From Rhodospirillales bacterium (GTDB taxonomy: Bacteria; Pseudomonadota; Alphaproteobacteria; Rhodospirillales; Casp-alpha2), in NCBI GenBank assembly GCA_017640505.1, contig JAEPQO010000001.1, positions 512,625-576,624 on the forward strand: a stretch of 64,000 bases of DNA, read 5' to 3'. The position numbers and the translations under genes are program-made. The notes under the pieces are model-generated. The model had not been told where the DNA came from. It did no database searches and worked only from the letters and a program-made list of their open reading frames with translations. Below, in pieces: positions 26,905-34,938 of the stretch; within the stretch, counting starts at the first letter, position 1; each line of letters opens with the position of its first letter.

Positions 26905-27729
26905 TTACCAGGCCGTCCAGCCGCCATCGACAACCATCATCTGGCCGGTCATGTAGCTCGACGCGTCTGAAGCCAGGAAAACAACGGCACCGACGATTTC
27001 ATCGACATGCGCCATGCGGCCGAGTGGCGTCCGTTCTCCGTACCGTTTTTGAAACTCTTCGTTCTGACCGCTCTGAACCCCGCCCGGAACAAGTGTGTTC
27101 ACGCGAATGCCTTTATCGGCCCAATAGGTTGCGAGATAGCGGGTCAACTGCGTCACGGCACCCTTCGACGCCGCATAGGCGGCCGGCGTCGTGATGCGGC
27201 CTCCCATGTATTCGGAGCCTTCGTAAATCCGGAAATCGGGGCCGACCAGACCGTACGTCGACGATGTCTGGATGACCGATCCGCCACGGCCCTGCGCGAT
27301 CATCTGTTTGCCGACGGCCTGCGCGACGAGAAACATGCCGTCAATGTTGACGCTCATGATCTGACGCCAGACGTCGAAATCGAAGTCTTCGAAAGTAACG
27401 AAGAAATCGCGCGGGTCCTTCGACTTGGATGCCGCGTTGTTGTGCAAAATGTCGATGCCGCCGAGCCTGTCCACGGCTTCGGCGGTCATGGCCTGAACCG
27501 CATCCTTGTCGGATACGTCGCAAACTATGCCGTGCGCGCGGACGCCGTATTCGTCTGCGATCTCCGCCGCCTGTGCGGCGACGGCGACGGCGTCGAGGTC
27601 GACGACCGCGACATCGGCGCCGTTCGCGGCAAGGCCGCGGGTGATGCGTTTGCCCTGGATGCCGGTGCCGCCGGTAACGAGAGCGACCTTGCCGCTCAGG
27701 TCGAACAGGTTGTCGAGGTCTTTTTCCAT
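26905..27729 (-). CDS. SDR oxidoreductase, PtmA-like
   Basis: A 274-residue classical short-chain dehydrogenase: VTGGTGIQGKRITRGLA cofactor loop near residue 16, ILHNNAA, a catalytic AAYAASKGAV (YxxxK) and the GGVQSG C-terminal loop. It is the last gene of the coupled operon and shares one base with the stop of the cytidylyltransferase gene. In Campylobacter jejuni the gene in the same position is ptmA, which participates in making the glucosamine precursor for legionaminic acid. The same role is inferred here from synteny. Confidence 0.82.
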   Translation of the reverse strand: MEKDLDNLFDLSGKVALVTGGTGIQGKRITRGLAANGADVAVVDLDAVAVAAQAAEIADEYGVRAHGIVCDVSDKDAVQAMTAEAVDRLGGIDILHNNAASKSKDPRDFFVTFEDFDFDVWRQIMSVNIDGMFLVAQAVGKQMIAQGRGGSVIQTSSTYGLVGPDFRIYEGSEYMGGRITTPAAYAASKGAVTQLTRYLATYWADKGIRVNTLVPGGVQSGQNEEFQKRYGERTPLGRMAHVDEIVGAVVFLASDASSYMTGQMMVVDGGWTAW

Positions 27730-28448
27730 CAGTCTTTGTCTTCCTTGTCCGCGAGTTTGCGGTTCATCATGAATTCGACGAACGCGAAATCGAGATCGTT
27801 GTCGATATCGATGGAGCGTTCTTCCGGCATCTCGAAGAGGATCGTGTTGTTCCCCAGTGCCGAGTCGTGATCGGAGAAAAGAGCGGCGCGCTTCCAGACG
27901 AAGATCGACGCGTTGAGATCGAAACACCGGGGGGCATCCTGGCGCCGCATGATCGGCGTATCCGGCACCTTGGAAAGCGCGATACGGCCGTCCGGCTGCT
28001 CTTCGACCAGGTTAAAGTAGGGCGAGCGCCGGGCCGGCATGCCGGTGACGAGATTGTCTGCCCCGCTGCTCTCAAGTTTGGCGACGGCGCCCCGGATATC
28101 GTCGAGCGAGCGCAGCGGCGCGGTAGCATCGAGATCGACAATGGTGTCTATCGCCGCGCCTGCAAGGCGCTCGACTTCCTGCGCGCAATGGCGGATCGCC
28201 GGCACCTTGGGCGCCGTGTCGCTGGCAAGTGACGCCGGACGTTCAACGGCGAAATCCGCACCGGCGGCGGTGCCGACGGCAAGGATTTGGTGGCTGTCGC
28301 TCGACACCGCGATCCAGTCGAACACGCCGCTTTCCTGCGCCTGTTCAATGGTGTGAGCGAGCAGCGGCTTGTCCAGCAGGTTCCGCAGGTTCTTGCCCTT
28401 GATGCCCTTGGAGCCGCCGCGCGCGCAGATAACGGCCAGCCGGGTCAT
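27729..28448 (-). CDS. neuA: CMP-nonulosonic acid cytidylyltransferase (NeuA/LegF/PtmB family)
   Basis: A 239-residue cytidylyltransferase. The N-terminal ICARGGSKGIKGKNLRNLLDKPLLAHTIEQA is the CTP-binding signature (here noted as ARGGSKGIKGKN and KPLLAHTIEQA), and VDLDATAPLR and a late SIDIDNDLDF supply magnesium-binding acids. It activates a nonulosonic acid as its CMP derivative, ready for a glycosyltransferase. The start is ATG 28448, overlapping the preceding gene by 4 bp. The specific sugar (legionaminic, pseudaminic or sialic) cannot be read from the sequence; PtmE/PtmF neighbours favour legionaminic type. Confidence 0.88.
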   Translation of the reverse strand: MTRLAVICARGGSKGIKGKNLRNLLDKPLLAHTIEQAQESGVFDWIAVSSDSHQILAVGTAAGADFAVERPASLASDTAPKVPAIRHCAQEVERLAGAAIDTIVDLDATAPLRSLDDIRGAVAKLESSGADNLVTGMPARRSPYFNLVEEQPDGRIALSKVPDTPIMRRQDAPRCFDLNASIFVWKRAALFSDHDSALGNNTILFEMPEERSIDIDNDLDFAFVEFMMNRKLADKEDKD

Positions 28449-29356
28449 GCCGGCACCCATCTTCCGTCGGCCGCCGAACGTTCGGCGGCGTCGATCAGCC
28501 GCATCACCTTCAAGCCTTCGGCGATATCGCAAATCACCGAACTGTCGTTGGCGATCATAGCCTCATGCTGCGCGATGTATGCGTCGTTGCGTGCGACGGT
28601 GAAAGTTTCGACGTCGTCGCCCTGTTCGACCGTGCCGCGGACAAGATCGAGCCGCACCGAACCTTTGTCGGTGAGGGCCAGGACTTCGCGCCGCGTTACG
28701 TTGTCGAGGTAGTTGATCCCGAGCGTGACCGACGGCACGGCATCGGTTTCGATCAGCATTGAAAAGACATCGTCGCTGTCGATTTCAAGATCGCCGAAGC
28801 GGCCGCCGATGGCCGCAACCCTGCGCCAGTCGCCGAACAGCCACATCATGTAATCGATCTCGTGCGACAAATCCCGCAGGACACCACCGCCCTCGGCGTG
28901 GTTTGCCGAGTAGCCTTTCCGGTAATCGCTGTACGGTCGCCAGTCCGGAAGGTAGCTGCCCGTGTAAATGTGCGCGGCAAAAATCTTGCGGGTTCCCAAC
29001 ACGTCGCGGAACCGCCGAAGCGCCGGATGAAAACGCAGATTGAAGGCCACCTTCATTGCTTCGAAGCCTTCGGGCGGGTTCTCGCTGCCGCTGTCGTAAA
29101 CAGGTTTTTCGATCAGCACCCGGCCGCGAAAGCCCGTCTGCGAGAGTGCTTCGAGGTCGTCCCGGTGCTCGCCGGTCTTGCTGGCGACGACCACATAATC
29201 GGGACGAAACGCATCGACGGCCTCGGTCAGCGTTTTGTAATTGGCCGGGTGGTCTATGTCCCGGCGGCTGACGACGGCAACGTCGTGACCCATTTCCGCG
29301 AGCACGCCGGCATGGCGCTGGCCGATCGAGCCGTAGCCGATCACGAGTGCCTTCAC
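28445..29356 (-). CDS. Gfo/Idh/MocA oxidoreductase, PtmF-like
   Basis: A 303-residue NAD(P)-dependent oxidoreductase. The N-terminal GYGSIGQRHAGVL dinucleotide motif, LIEKPVYD (the EKP motif contacting the nicotinamide) and the later GGGVLRDLSHEIDYMMWLFG, with an active-site His, are typical of the family. Start is GTG 29356 (GTGA overlap with the PtmE-like gene). The Campylobacter counterpart ptmF sits between ptmE and ptmB, as here, and works in early glucosamine supply for legionaminic acid. Function here is inferred from that synteny. Confidence 0.82.
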   Translation of the reverse strand: MKALVIGYGSIGQRHAGVLAEMGHDVAVVSRRDIDHPANYKTLTEAVDAFRPDYVVVASKTGEHRDDLEALSQTGFRGRVLIEKPVYDSGSENPPEGFEAMKVAFNLRFHPALRRFRDVLGTRKIFAAHIYTGSYLPDWRPYSDYRKGYSANHAEGGGVLRDLSHEIDYMMWLFGDWRRVAAIGGRFGDLEIDSDDVFSMLIETDAVPSVTLGINYLDNVTRREVLALTDKGSVRLDLVRGTVEQGDDVETFTVARNDAYIAQHEAMIANDSSVICDIAEGLKVMRLIDAAERSAADGRWVPA

Positions 29357-30402
29357 TTGCTTTGCTCCGCGACGAAATCCGACTTGGCGCGTTCCAGGTC
29401 GTCGATGCGCCCGATATCGAGCCAGTATTCGTGAACCGGAAAAGCGGCGGTCTCCTCGCCGGCGGTGATGATGCCTTCGAAGACTTGCGTCATGTCGTGG
29501 CGCTCGCCTTCGGGAATGCGGGCAATGACGTCGGGGTCGAGGACATAGATCCCGGCATTGACGAAGAAATGGTGAAGCGGCTTTTCGTCGATGGACATGA
29601 TGCGGTGGCCTTCAAGGCTGATCACGCCGAACGGGACCTGAAAATCGTACTCGCGCACACACATGGTCGCCTTGGCTTCCTGCTCGGCGTGAAAATCCAA
29701 CAGGTCCTGGAAACTGACCCGGGTCACGAGGTCGCCGTTCATCACGATGACCGGCGTCGTCGGCAACTCCGGCAGCAGCGTCAGCGCACCGGCGGTGCCC
29801 ATGCGATGCGGTTCTTCGATATACCGAATGGTGACGCCCCATTCGCTGCCGTCGCCGAAATGCTGCTTGATGGCTTCGGATTGATAATTGACGGCAATAT
29901 AGAACTTGCTGAAGTTCTGCTGGATGAAGTTCTCAAGAATGGACTGCAGCAAAGGCTTGTCGCCCACCTGCAGCAACGGCTTCGGCGTGGTGTTGGTCAG
30001 CGGCCGCAGCCGCTCGCCCAACCCGCCGGCCATAAGAACGACCCAGTTGTCGTGGGGACGGTCGTCGTGTGCAAGTTCATCGAGCGTCAGCAGTCCGGTC
30101 AGACGGCCGTCGCCGTCCAGCAGGGGCACATGAATGCCGAGGGCCGTCATCATCGGTTTCACGGCATCGAGGTTGCTGTCTTCCTGCGCCGTGCGTGGAT
30201 TGGCGTTCATCACCTGGATCGCGGGGGCGTCGAAAAGCACACCGCTCAGCAAACCGCGGCGGATATCGCCGTCCGTGATCGTTCCCAGAAGCTTGCCCTC
30301 TTCGACCACGAGGCAGATTTTCGGCACGCCCTGATCAAGGATACGCGCCGCGTCGGCGACGCTGCCCTTACTGTCGAGACAAAGATGTACGTAGTCCTTC
30401 AT
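29353..30402 (-). CDS. CBS-domain sugar-phosphate nucleotidyltransferase, PtmE-like
   Basis: A 349-residue protein. Two CBS motifs fill residues 1-115 (VCLDSKGSVADAARIL, GTITDGDIRRGLL, PLLDGDGRLTGLL), and a nucleotidyltransferase domain follows from about 120: LMAGGLGERLRPLTN, KPLLQVGDKPLL, VIVMNGDLV and a C-terminal YWLDIGRIDDL. Campylobacter PtmE has this same architecture and is a glucosamine-1-phosphate guanylyltransferase of the legionaminic acid pathway. The CBS pair suggests allosteric control by an adenine nucleotide. It overlaps both neighbours by 4 bp. Confidence 0.87.
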   Translation of the reverse strand: MKDYVHLCLDSKGSVADAARILDQGVPKICLVVEEGKLLGTITDGDIRRGLLSGVLFDAPAIQVMNANPRTAQEDSNLDAVKPMMTALGIHVPLLDGDGRLTGLLTLDELAHDDRPHDNWVVLMAGGLGERLRPLTNTTPKPLLQVGDKPLLQSILENFIQQNFSKFYIAVNYQSEAIKQHFGDGSEWGVTIRYIEEPHRMGTAGALTLLPELPTTPVIVMNGDLVTRVSFQDLLDFHAEQEAKATMCVREYDFQVPFGVISLEGHRIMSIDEKPLHHFFVNAGIYVLDPDVIARIPEGERHDMTQVFEGIITAGEETAAFPVHEYWLDIGRIDDLERAKSDFVAEQSK

Positions 30403-31055
30403 GATGATTTGTCGCTGCCAATGGGTTTCGCGGGGACGCCGGCGACGCGGGTGTTGGCGGCGACGTCCTGGGTCACACAGGCCCCGGCGGCAACCATCGC
30501 GCCGTCGCCGATCCGGATGTTCTCTATCACCGTGGCGCCGGTGCCGACATGCGCGCCGTCCCCGACCTGGACCGTTCCGCCGAGCACAGCGCCCGGAGCG
30601 ATATGGACGTGGGCGCCGATGCTGCAGTCGTGATCGACCGAGGCACGCGTGTTGATAATTGAATTTTCACTGATACGGCATCCGGGCTGGATGACCGCCC
30701 CGGCCATGATCTGCGCGCCGGCGCCGATTTCGGTATCGGGCGAGATCCACGCGTGCGGGTGAATGCAGGACTGAAAACGGTACCCGTCGCGCTTGTATGC
30801 CTGCCATACATCATGACGAACCGGACCGGGACGCACGCTGCCGATGCCGAGCACCAGTTCTACCTTGTCCGGGCCATAGGTCCCGATCACGTCGTCTCCA
30901 CCAAGGACGCGATGGCCGAGGATGGTTTCGCCGTGACGCGCCGTATCTGCATCGGTGAAGCCGATCACCACGGCGTTGACGGCATTCAAAAGCCCCGCCA
31001 GCACTTTGGCGTGACCGCCGGCGCCGATGATGATGACCGGGGATACGCGGCTCAA
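30399..31055 (-). CDS. PglD/NeuD-like sugar O/N-acyltransferase, TTG start
   Basis: About 218 residues. The N-terminal VIIIGAGGHAKVLAGLL is the nucleotide-sugar-binding Rossmann strand of PglD/NeuD-type enzymes. The C-terminal part is a left-handed beta-helix of hexapeptide repeats (IGAGAQIMAGAVIQP, IGDGAMVAAGACV) with the catalytic His in VDHDCSIG. I assign the start to TTG 31055, which overlaps the neuB stop as TTGA. No ATG or GTG precedes the conserved strand inside the operon spacing. It probably acetylates an amino group of the trideoxy-diamino sugar or of the nonulosonate (LegH or NeuD role). Confidence 0.82.
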   Translation of the reverse strand: MSRVSPVIIIGAGGHAKVLAGLLNAVNAVVIGFTDADTARHGETILGHRVLGGDDVIGTYGPDKVELVLGIGSVRPGPVRHDVWQAYKRDGYRFQSCIHPHAWISPDTEIGAGAQIMAGAVIQPGCRISENSIINTRASVDHDCSIGAHVHIAPGAVLGGTVQVGDGAHVGTGATVIENIRIGDGAMVAAGACVTQDVAANTRVAGVPAKPIGSDKSS

Positions 31056-32116
31056 ATCGGATCCCCCGGCTTCAGGCGCCTGGCCGCGGTGCCGCCGACG
31101 ATGTCCCAATAGCGCATCGGCGACAGGCCGTCGCCCGGCCGTTTTGCGCCAAGGTTCGCTTCGGTCAGCGGCTCTCCCGGGCCGATCTCTTCCAGGGCAA
31201 TCAGGCTTTTGCGTGCAACCGTGGCCGTTTCGATCTCGGATGCCTGCGGTGTTTTGATACCGTCGCCGAGCGATGTCTCGATGGCACGGATGCCGTCGAT
31301 CAGCTCTTTCAGTTCGCCCGGCTCCAGCGACGCCTTGTGGTCCGGCCCGGGAAGCTGACGGTCCAGGGTGAAATGTTTCTCGATAACGTCGGCGCCGAGT
31401 GCGGTGGCGGCAAACGATGCGCTCGTCCCTTCCGTGTGATCGGAAAATCCGGTACGCAGGCCGAACGCCTCGCGCATGGTGACCATCGCGCGCACGTTCG
31501 CCTCGGCGAGCGGCGTCGGATAGGCGCTGGTGCATTGCAGGACAGTAACTTTCTCGCGCAACGCGGCTTTGCCGGCGTCGGTGTCATAGGCGGCAGAGAA
31601 AGCGGCTGCCGACGCCGCGCCGCTGCCCGTCAAGCCGAACGCGAGCACGCCGAGCGCGTCGCGCACTTCATCCAGGTCGCTCATCCCGGTCGACAAAATG
31701 ATGTCGCGCCCGGTCTCGGCAATGCGAAGCAGAAACGGGCCGTTGGTGATCTCCCCCGACGGCACCTTGATCGTTTTCAGTCCAACCTCGTCGGCCAGGA
31801 AGCGCAGGCTTCCGGTATCGAACGGGGTGGAGAGGAACTCTATGCCCTTGCCCGCGCAATAATCCCGCAAGGGCGCGTGCCAATCGTGCGGCAGCTCAAG
31901 ACGCCTGAGCATATCGAGCTGTGACTCCGACGCATCCGTGGTTGCGTTCTGATAGGCCGCTTTGGGCGCCGTCTCGCTCGCCAGCTCGTCGGCTGTGAAC
32001 GTCTGGAATTTGACCGCGTCGGCGCCGGCTTCGGCGGCGGCATCGATCAGCGCGAACGCCATGTCCTTGTCGCCGTTGTGATTGACGCCGGCTTCGGCGA
32101 TGAAAAATACGCTCAC
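31052..32116 (-). CDS. neuB: N-acylneuraminate/legionaminate synthase (NeuB family)
   Basis: A 354-residue synthase condensing phosphoenolpyruvate with an N-acylated mannosamine-type sugar to make a nine-carbon nonulosonic acid. FIAEAGVNHNGD near the N-terminus, AVKFQTF, KVPSGEITNGPFL, STGMSDLDEV and FSDHTEGTSA form the TIM barrel with its metal-binding histidines. HFTLDRQLPGPDHKASL follows, and the last 60 residues are a SAF (antifreeze-like) domain that closes the partner active site. GTG start at 32116, overlapping neuC by 4 bp. Confidence 0.93.
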   Translation of the reverse strand: MSVFFIAEAGVNHNGDKDMAFALIDAAAEAGADAVKFQTFTADELASETAPKAAYQNATTDASESQLDMLRRLELPHDWHAPLRDYCAGKGIEFLSTPFDTGSLRFLADEVGLKTIKVPSGEITNGPFLLRIAETGRDIILSTGMSDLDEVRDALGVLAFGLTGSGAASAAAFSAAYDTDAGKAALREKVTVLQCTSAYPTPLAEANVRAMVTMREAFGLRTGFSDHTEGTSASFAATALGADVIEKHFTLDRQLPGPDHKASLEPGELKELIDGIRAIETSLGDGIKTPQASEIETATVARKSLIALEEIGPGEPLTEANLGAKRPGDGLSPMRYWDIVGGTAARRLKPGDPI

Positions 32117-33297
32117 GGTGCGCTCATTATGTCTGGCAGATCGTGGAAGCTCTTGCGGCCGGCATTGCCGAAATCACAGTGCACCAGGAAATCCTTCATA
32201 CGTACCGACGCGCCGGGGTGGCCATAAGGCGGCTCGCTGCCGGAAAAGGATGACCGAAAGGCCGGATCGGTGGCGCGGCCGATGGCATCTTCGATGCCGG
32301 ACGCATCGGTGCCGCAATCGATGACGCTGCGGGCGCGCAATCGGCCTTGCTGACGAATGCCGATGTTGACGGTCGGCACGCCGAAGGCCGGTGCTTCGAT
32401 GATGCCGCTCGACGAATTTCCGATGACGGCGGCGGCATGTTTCATGGCGCTCAGATACCGTTGCTGGCCGAGGGACATGAACAGCCGGGCGCGTTCGGCG
32501 TTGGCATCGACGTATGCATGAACGGTGCCTGCGATCCGGTCGTGCCCGGCGTCCGCGTTGACGCCGGTGAAAATGAGCGCGTGGTCCTTGACCCGATCGA
32601 GGGCATCCAACAGGGCGGTAATTTCGGTGAGCGGGTCGCCGGCGCTCAACGTGGTCGGGTGCATGGTGATCAGAAAATACGGCGTGTCCGCGTCGATCCC
32701 GAGAACGTCCGCGGTTTCGGCACGGTCCAGCAGCGGCGTGCGTTCGATATGATCGAGGCCGGGTGCGCCGACGGTGACGACTTTATCCGGCGCCTCGCCC
32801 ATCTGGATGATGCGCTGCCGGTAGGGTTCAGCCGCAGCAAAATGCCAGGCCGCCATCTTGGTAATGGCGTGACGCATGGAATCGTCCACCGCCCCTTCCG
32901 TTACTTCGCCGCCGTGGATGTGGGCGAATGGAACCCGGTGCAGCAGAGCCGCTGTTGCCGCTGCCAGGATCTCATATCGATCGCCGATCAGAACGCCGGC
33001 GTCCGGTCCGAGAGATGCGAATGCGGCGCCGATGCCTGCCAATGCCTTGCCGGTGGCATTGCTGATGGCCGTCGGCGTATCGTCCTCGATGCCGAGCGGC
33101 ACCCGCGTGTCGACCCGGAAGCCGTCGTTCTCGATGACGTCGACCGTGTTGCCGAAGCGCGGCTCCAGATGCGTTCCCGTGACGACGAGTTGAAGTTCAA
33201 GCGCGGGGTCGGCATCGATTTCCTTCATCAGCCAGTACAGCAGCCCGTAATCGGCACGGGTGCCGGTGACGACGCAGATTTTGCGCGGCGACGTCAT
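32113..33297 (-). CDS. neuC: Hydrolysing UDP/GDP-sugar 2-epimerase (NeuC/LegG family)
   Basis: A 394-residue enzyme that epimerises C2 and releases the nucleotide, giving the free mannosamine-type sugar used by NeuB. The N-terminal KICVVTGTRADYGLLYWLM and the later GDRYE, FAHIHGGEVTEGAVDDSMRHAITKM and SSSGIIEAPAFGVPTVNIGIRQQGR pattern (seen as GNSSSGIIEAP and VNIGIRQQGR) are diagnostic. ATG start at 33297, overlapping the upstream SDR gene by 4 bp and neuB downstream by 4 bp. Whether the donor is UDP- or GDP-linked is not certain; the PtmE-like gene points to GDP. Confidence 0.92.
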   Translation of the reverse strand: MTSPRKICVVTGTRADYGLLYWLMKEIDADPALELQLVVTGTHLEPRFGNTVDVIENDGFRVDTRVPLGIEDDTPTAISNATGKALAGIGAAFASLGPDAGVLIGDRYEILAAATAALLHRVPFAHIHGGEVTEGAVDDSMRHAITKMAAWHFAAAEPYRQRIIQMGEAPDKVVTVGAPGLDHIERTPLLDRAETADVLGIDADTPYFLITMHPTTLSAGDPLTEITALLDALDRVKDHALIFTGVNADAGHDRIAGTVHAYVDANAERARLFMSLGQQRYLSAMKHAAAVIGNSSSGIIEAPAFGVPTVNIGIRQQGRLRARSVIDCGTDASGIEDAIGRATDPAFRSSFSGSEPPYGHPGASVRMKDFLVHCDFGNAGRKSFHDLPDIMSAP

Positions 33298-34325
33298 TTA
33301 GCAGGATACTCAATCTCGTAGTTACCGTAGAAATTGGTGCGCGCGTCGACATCGGCGAACAGGTCCTGGTCCAGGGCGTCGATCAGTTCGCGGACACCGT
33401 CCTCGACCGTGTAACGTGGCGTAAAGCCGAGCCGCTCGCGAATCTTCGCAAAGTCGACGCGGTAGTTGCGCGGATCGGTGCCGTGTTCCTGATAGGATAC
33501 GGGCGCATCGGGAATGTGCTTCTGGATGGCTTCCACGATCATGCGCTTGGTGAAGTTGTTGGCATCCCCGCCGGCGTTGAAAACATCGAAAGCGACGGCG
33601 TCGCCCGGCGCTTCGAGGACACGCTGGATGACGTCGGCGAAATCCTGCACATGGCAATAGGGCCGCCAGGTATCGGGATCGTAGACCAGCAGGTCGTTCT
33701 TCAGATACATCTCGCGGGTGAACTGGCTGACCGTCAGGTCGAACCGCATCCGCGGCGCGAGGCCGAATGCGGTCGCGAACCGCAGCGCCACACCCTCGTA
33801 GTCGACCTTGTCCTTGAGGCCCAGCAGCTTCTGCTCCATGCCGACCTTGGCCTTGGCATAGAGCGAAAGCGGATTGAGTTCGTAATTTTCATCGGCGAGC
33901 GTACCTTCGGGGATGAGGCCGTAGTTCGAGCACGTCGAAACGAACACGGCACGCTTCAGGCCGCGCCCGTCGAGCGCGTCGATGATGCCGCGGATGCCGT
34001 CCTCGTTTACCGCCTGGTGCGCTTCCGGGTACTTCTTGGTGATCGGATCGCCGACCAGACCGGCAAGGATGACCACGTCGGTCGCGCCGTCGAGGGCGCG
34101 CGCAAGGATGTCGCCCTTGCCTTCATCGCCGTTCAGCACCTCGAGGCCCGGTTCGTCGAAGAGTCCGAGTAGGACGTTCTGGGTGCCGTACAGGAACATG
34201 TCGACGATACGGACCCGGTAGCCCTGGCGCAGCAGGCGTTTTGCGACGATGGGGCCGATATAACCGGCGCCGCCAAAGATGGTAACGAGGCGGCCGGTGC
34301 CGTTGGAGGGCGTTTCAGCGTTCAC
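33294..34325 (-). CDS. NAD-dependent SDR epimerase/dehydratase, first gene of nonulosonate operon
   Basis: A 343-residue extended SDR: TIFGGAGYIGPIVA at residues 14-27, STCSNYG near 133, and a YAKAK (YxxxK) pair at about 154-158. It differs from LegB-type dehydratases in its cofactor loop (VDMFLYGTQN), so it should not be taken as LegB. It probably reduces, epimerises or dehydrates a nucleotide sugar that feeds the operon. Start is GTG 34325 with a GGAG site six bases upstream. It is preceded by the ops-like element and hairpin, which makes it the entry gene of an operon read through with RfaH-type help. Confidence 0.82.
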   Translation of the reverse strand: MNAETPSNGTGRLVTIFGGAGYIGPIVAKRLLRQGYRVRIVDMFLYGTQNVLLGLFDEPGLEVLNGDEGKGDILARALDGATDVVILAGLVGDPITKKYPEAHQAVNEDGIRGIIDALDGRGLKRAVFVSTCSNYGLIPEGTLADENYELNPLSLYAKAKVGMEQKLLGLKDKVDYEGVALRFATAFGLAPRMRFDLTVSQFTREMYLKNDLLVYDPDTWRPYCHVQDFADVIQRVLEAPGDAVAFDVFNAGGDANNFTKRMIVEAIQKHIPDAPVSYQEHGTDPRNYRVDFAKIRERLGFTPRYTVEDGVRELIDALDQDLFADVDARTNFYGNYEIEYPAK

Positions 34326-34367
34326 GGGGACTCCGGTATTTTTGTCGGTCTGGTTGGCCAGAAATTT

Positions 34368-34380
34368 GGCATGCTACCGC
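34368..34380 (-). promoter_or_regulatory. ops-like element for the RfaH-type antiterminator
   Basis: The minus strand reads GCGGTAGCATGCC, differing at one position from the E. coli ops core GCGGTAGCGTGCC as I recall it. It lies between the RfaH-like gene and the first gene of the nonulosonate operon, in the orientation of transcription, 42 bases before the GTG start. In enterobacteria this element pauses RNA polymerase and recruits RfaH. Placing one directly behind an rfaH-like gene and ahead of a long glycan operon is strong context, but sequence specificity of this RfaH homologue is unknown. Confidence 0.65.
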
Positions 34381-34406
34381 AGTCGGGGTGACTCCACCCC
34401 GACTGC
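34379..34406 (-). other. Perfect 12-bp hairpin directly upstream of the ops-like element
   Basis: GCAGTCGGGGTG and its complement, separated by four bases, form a perfect stem. There is no T-run on either side in the direction of transcription, so it is not a standard intrinsic terminator. Its downstream arm ends on the first two bases of the ops-like element, putting the stem about 11 bases before the expected pause site, the spacing of hairpin-stabilised pauses. I read it as a pause or attenuation hairpin; a rho-dependent or weak terminator is the alternative. Confidence 0.7.
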
Positions 34407-34434
34407 GAAAATCGATATCGGCCGTGCGCGCGCG

Positions 34435-34938
34435 TCAGATTGCGGCGAAAACGGCGTTCTTGCTGACCCGGGCGCGCACCTGGCGGCCGAGCATGTTCAA
34501 CAGCACGGTGACGCGGTTGCGATCGTCCGAGCTCTCGAAAAGGGCTTCGAATTCACCGAGGGCACCTTGCAGGACGCGGACGGCGTCCCCCGGTTTGAAC
34601 GTGTCACCGTCATGGGTTTTGACGAGTCCGTTCTCATCCTGGCGGGCGCGGATCTCGTCGATCACCTCGGCCGGAACCGGCGCCGGTTTCTCGCCGAATC
34701 GGATGACGTCGAAGATGCCGACAGTCGAACGGATGGCGCGCCACGGCGAGTGTTCCGGATCGATCTCGACGAACAGGTAGCCCGGGAACAGCGGTTTCGG
34801 CACCCAGTCGACCTTGCGCGCGTGCGAGCGGCGCTTGAGGTGCTTCGGCAACAGGACCTTGAAACCCTGGCGCACAAGATGGAAGACGGCCTTGTCCTCG
34901 GCGTTGACCTTCGTATTGACGGCGCACCAGTAGGTCAT
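34435..34938 (-). CDS. NusG-paralogue transcription antiterminator, RfaH-like
   Basis: A 167-residue specialised NusG. Residues 1-110 are the NGN domain (YWCAVNTKVNAEDKA, KPLFPGYLFVEID, RSTVGIFDVIRFG), and residues about 115-167 are the KOW domain (FKPGDAVRVLQGALGEFEALFE). It binds elongating RNA polymerase and suppresses pausing and rho termination in long polysaccharide operons. The ATG overlaps the regulator gene stop as ATGA, so both are made together. The ops-like element and hairpin follow 30 to 70 bases after its stop, so the nonulosonate operon is the likely target. The housekeeping nusG is not in this window. Confidence 0.9.
   Translation of the reverse strand: MTYWCAVNTKVNAEDKAVFHLVRQGFKVLLPKHLKRRSHARKVDWVPKPLFPGYLFVEIDPEHSPWRAIRSTVGIFDVIRFGEKPAPVPAEVIDEIRARQDENGLVKTHDGDTFKPGDAVRVLQGALGEFEALFESSDDRNRVTVLLNMLGRQVRARVSKNAVFAAI

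Noticed and set aside
28120-28129. Second copy of the ops-like core, GCGGTAGCAT, on the plus strand
   Set aside because: It lies inside the cytidylyltransferase coding sequence, antisense to transcription, with no hairpin or operon after it. A ten-base match by chance is possible in 64 kb, which also tempers the claim for the site at 34368.
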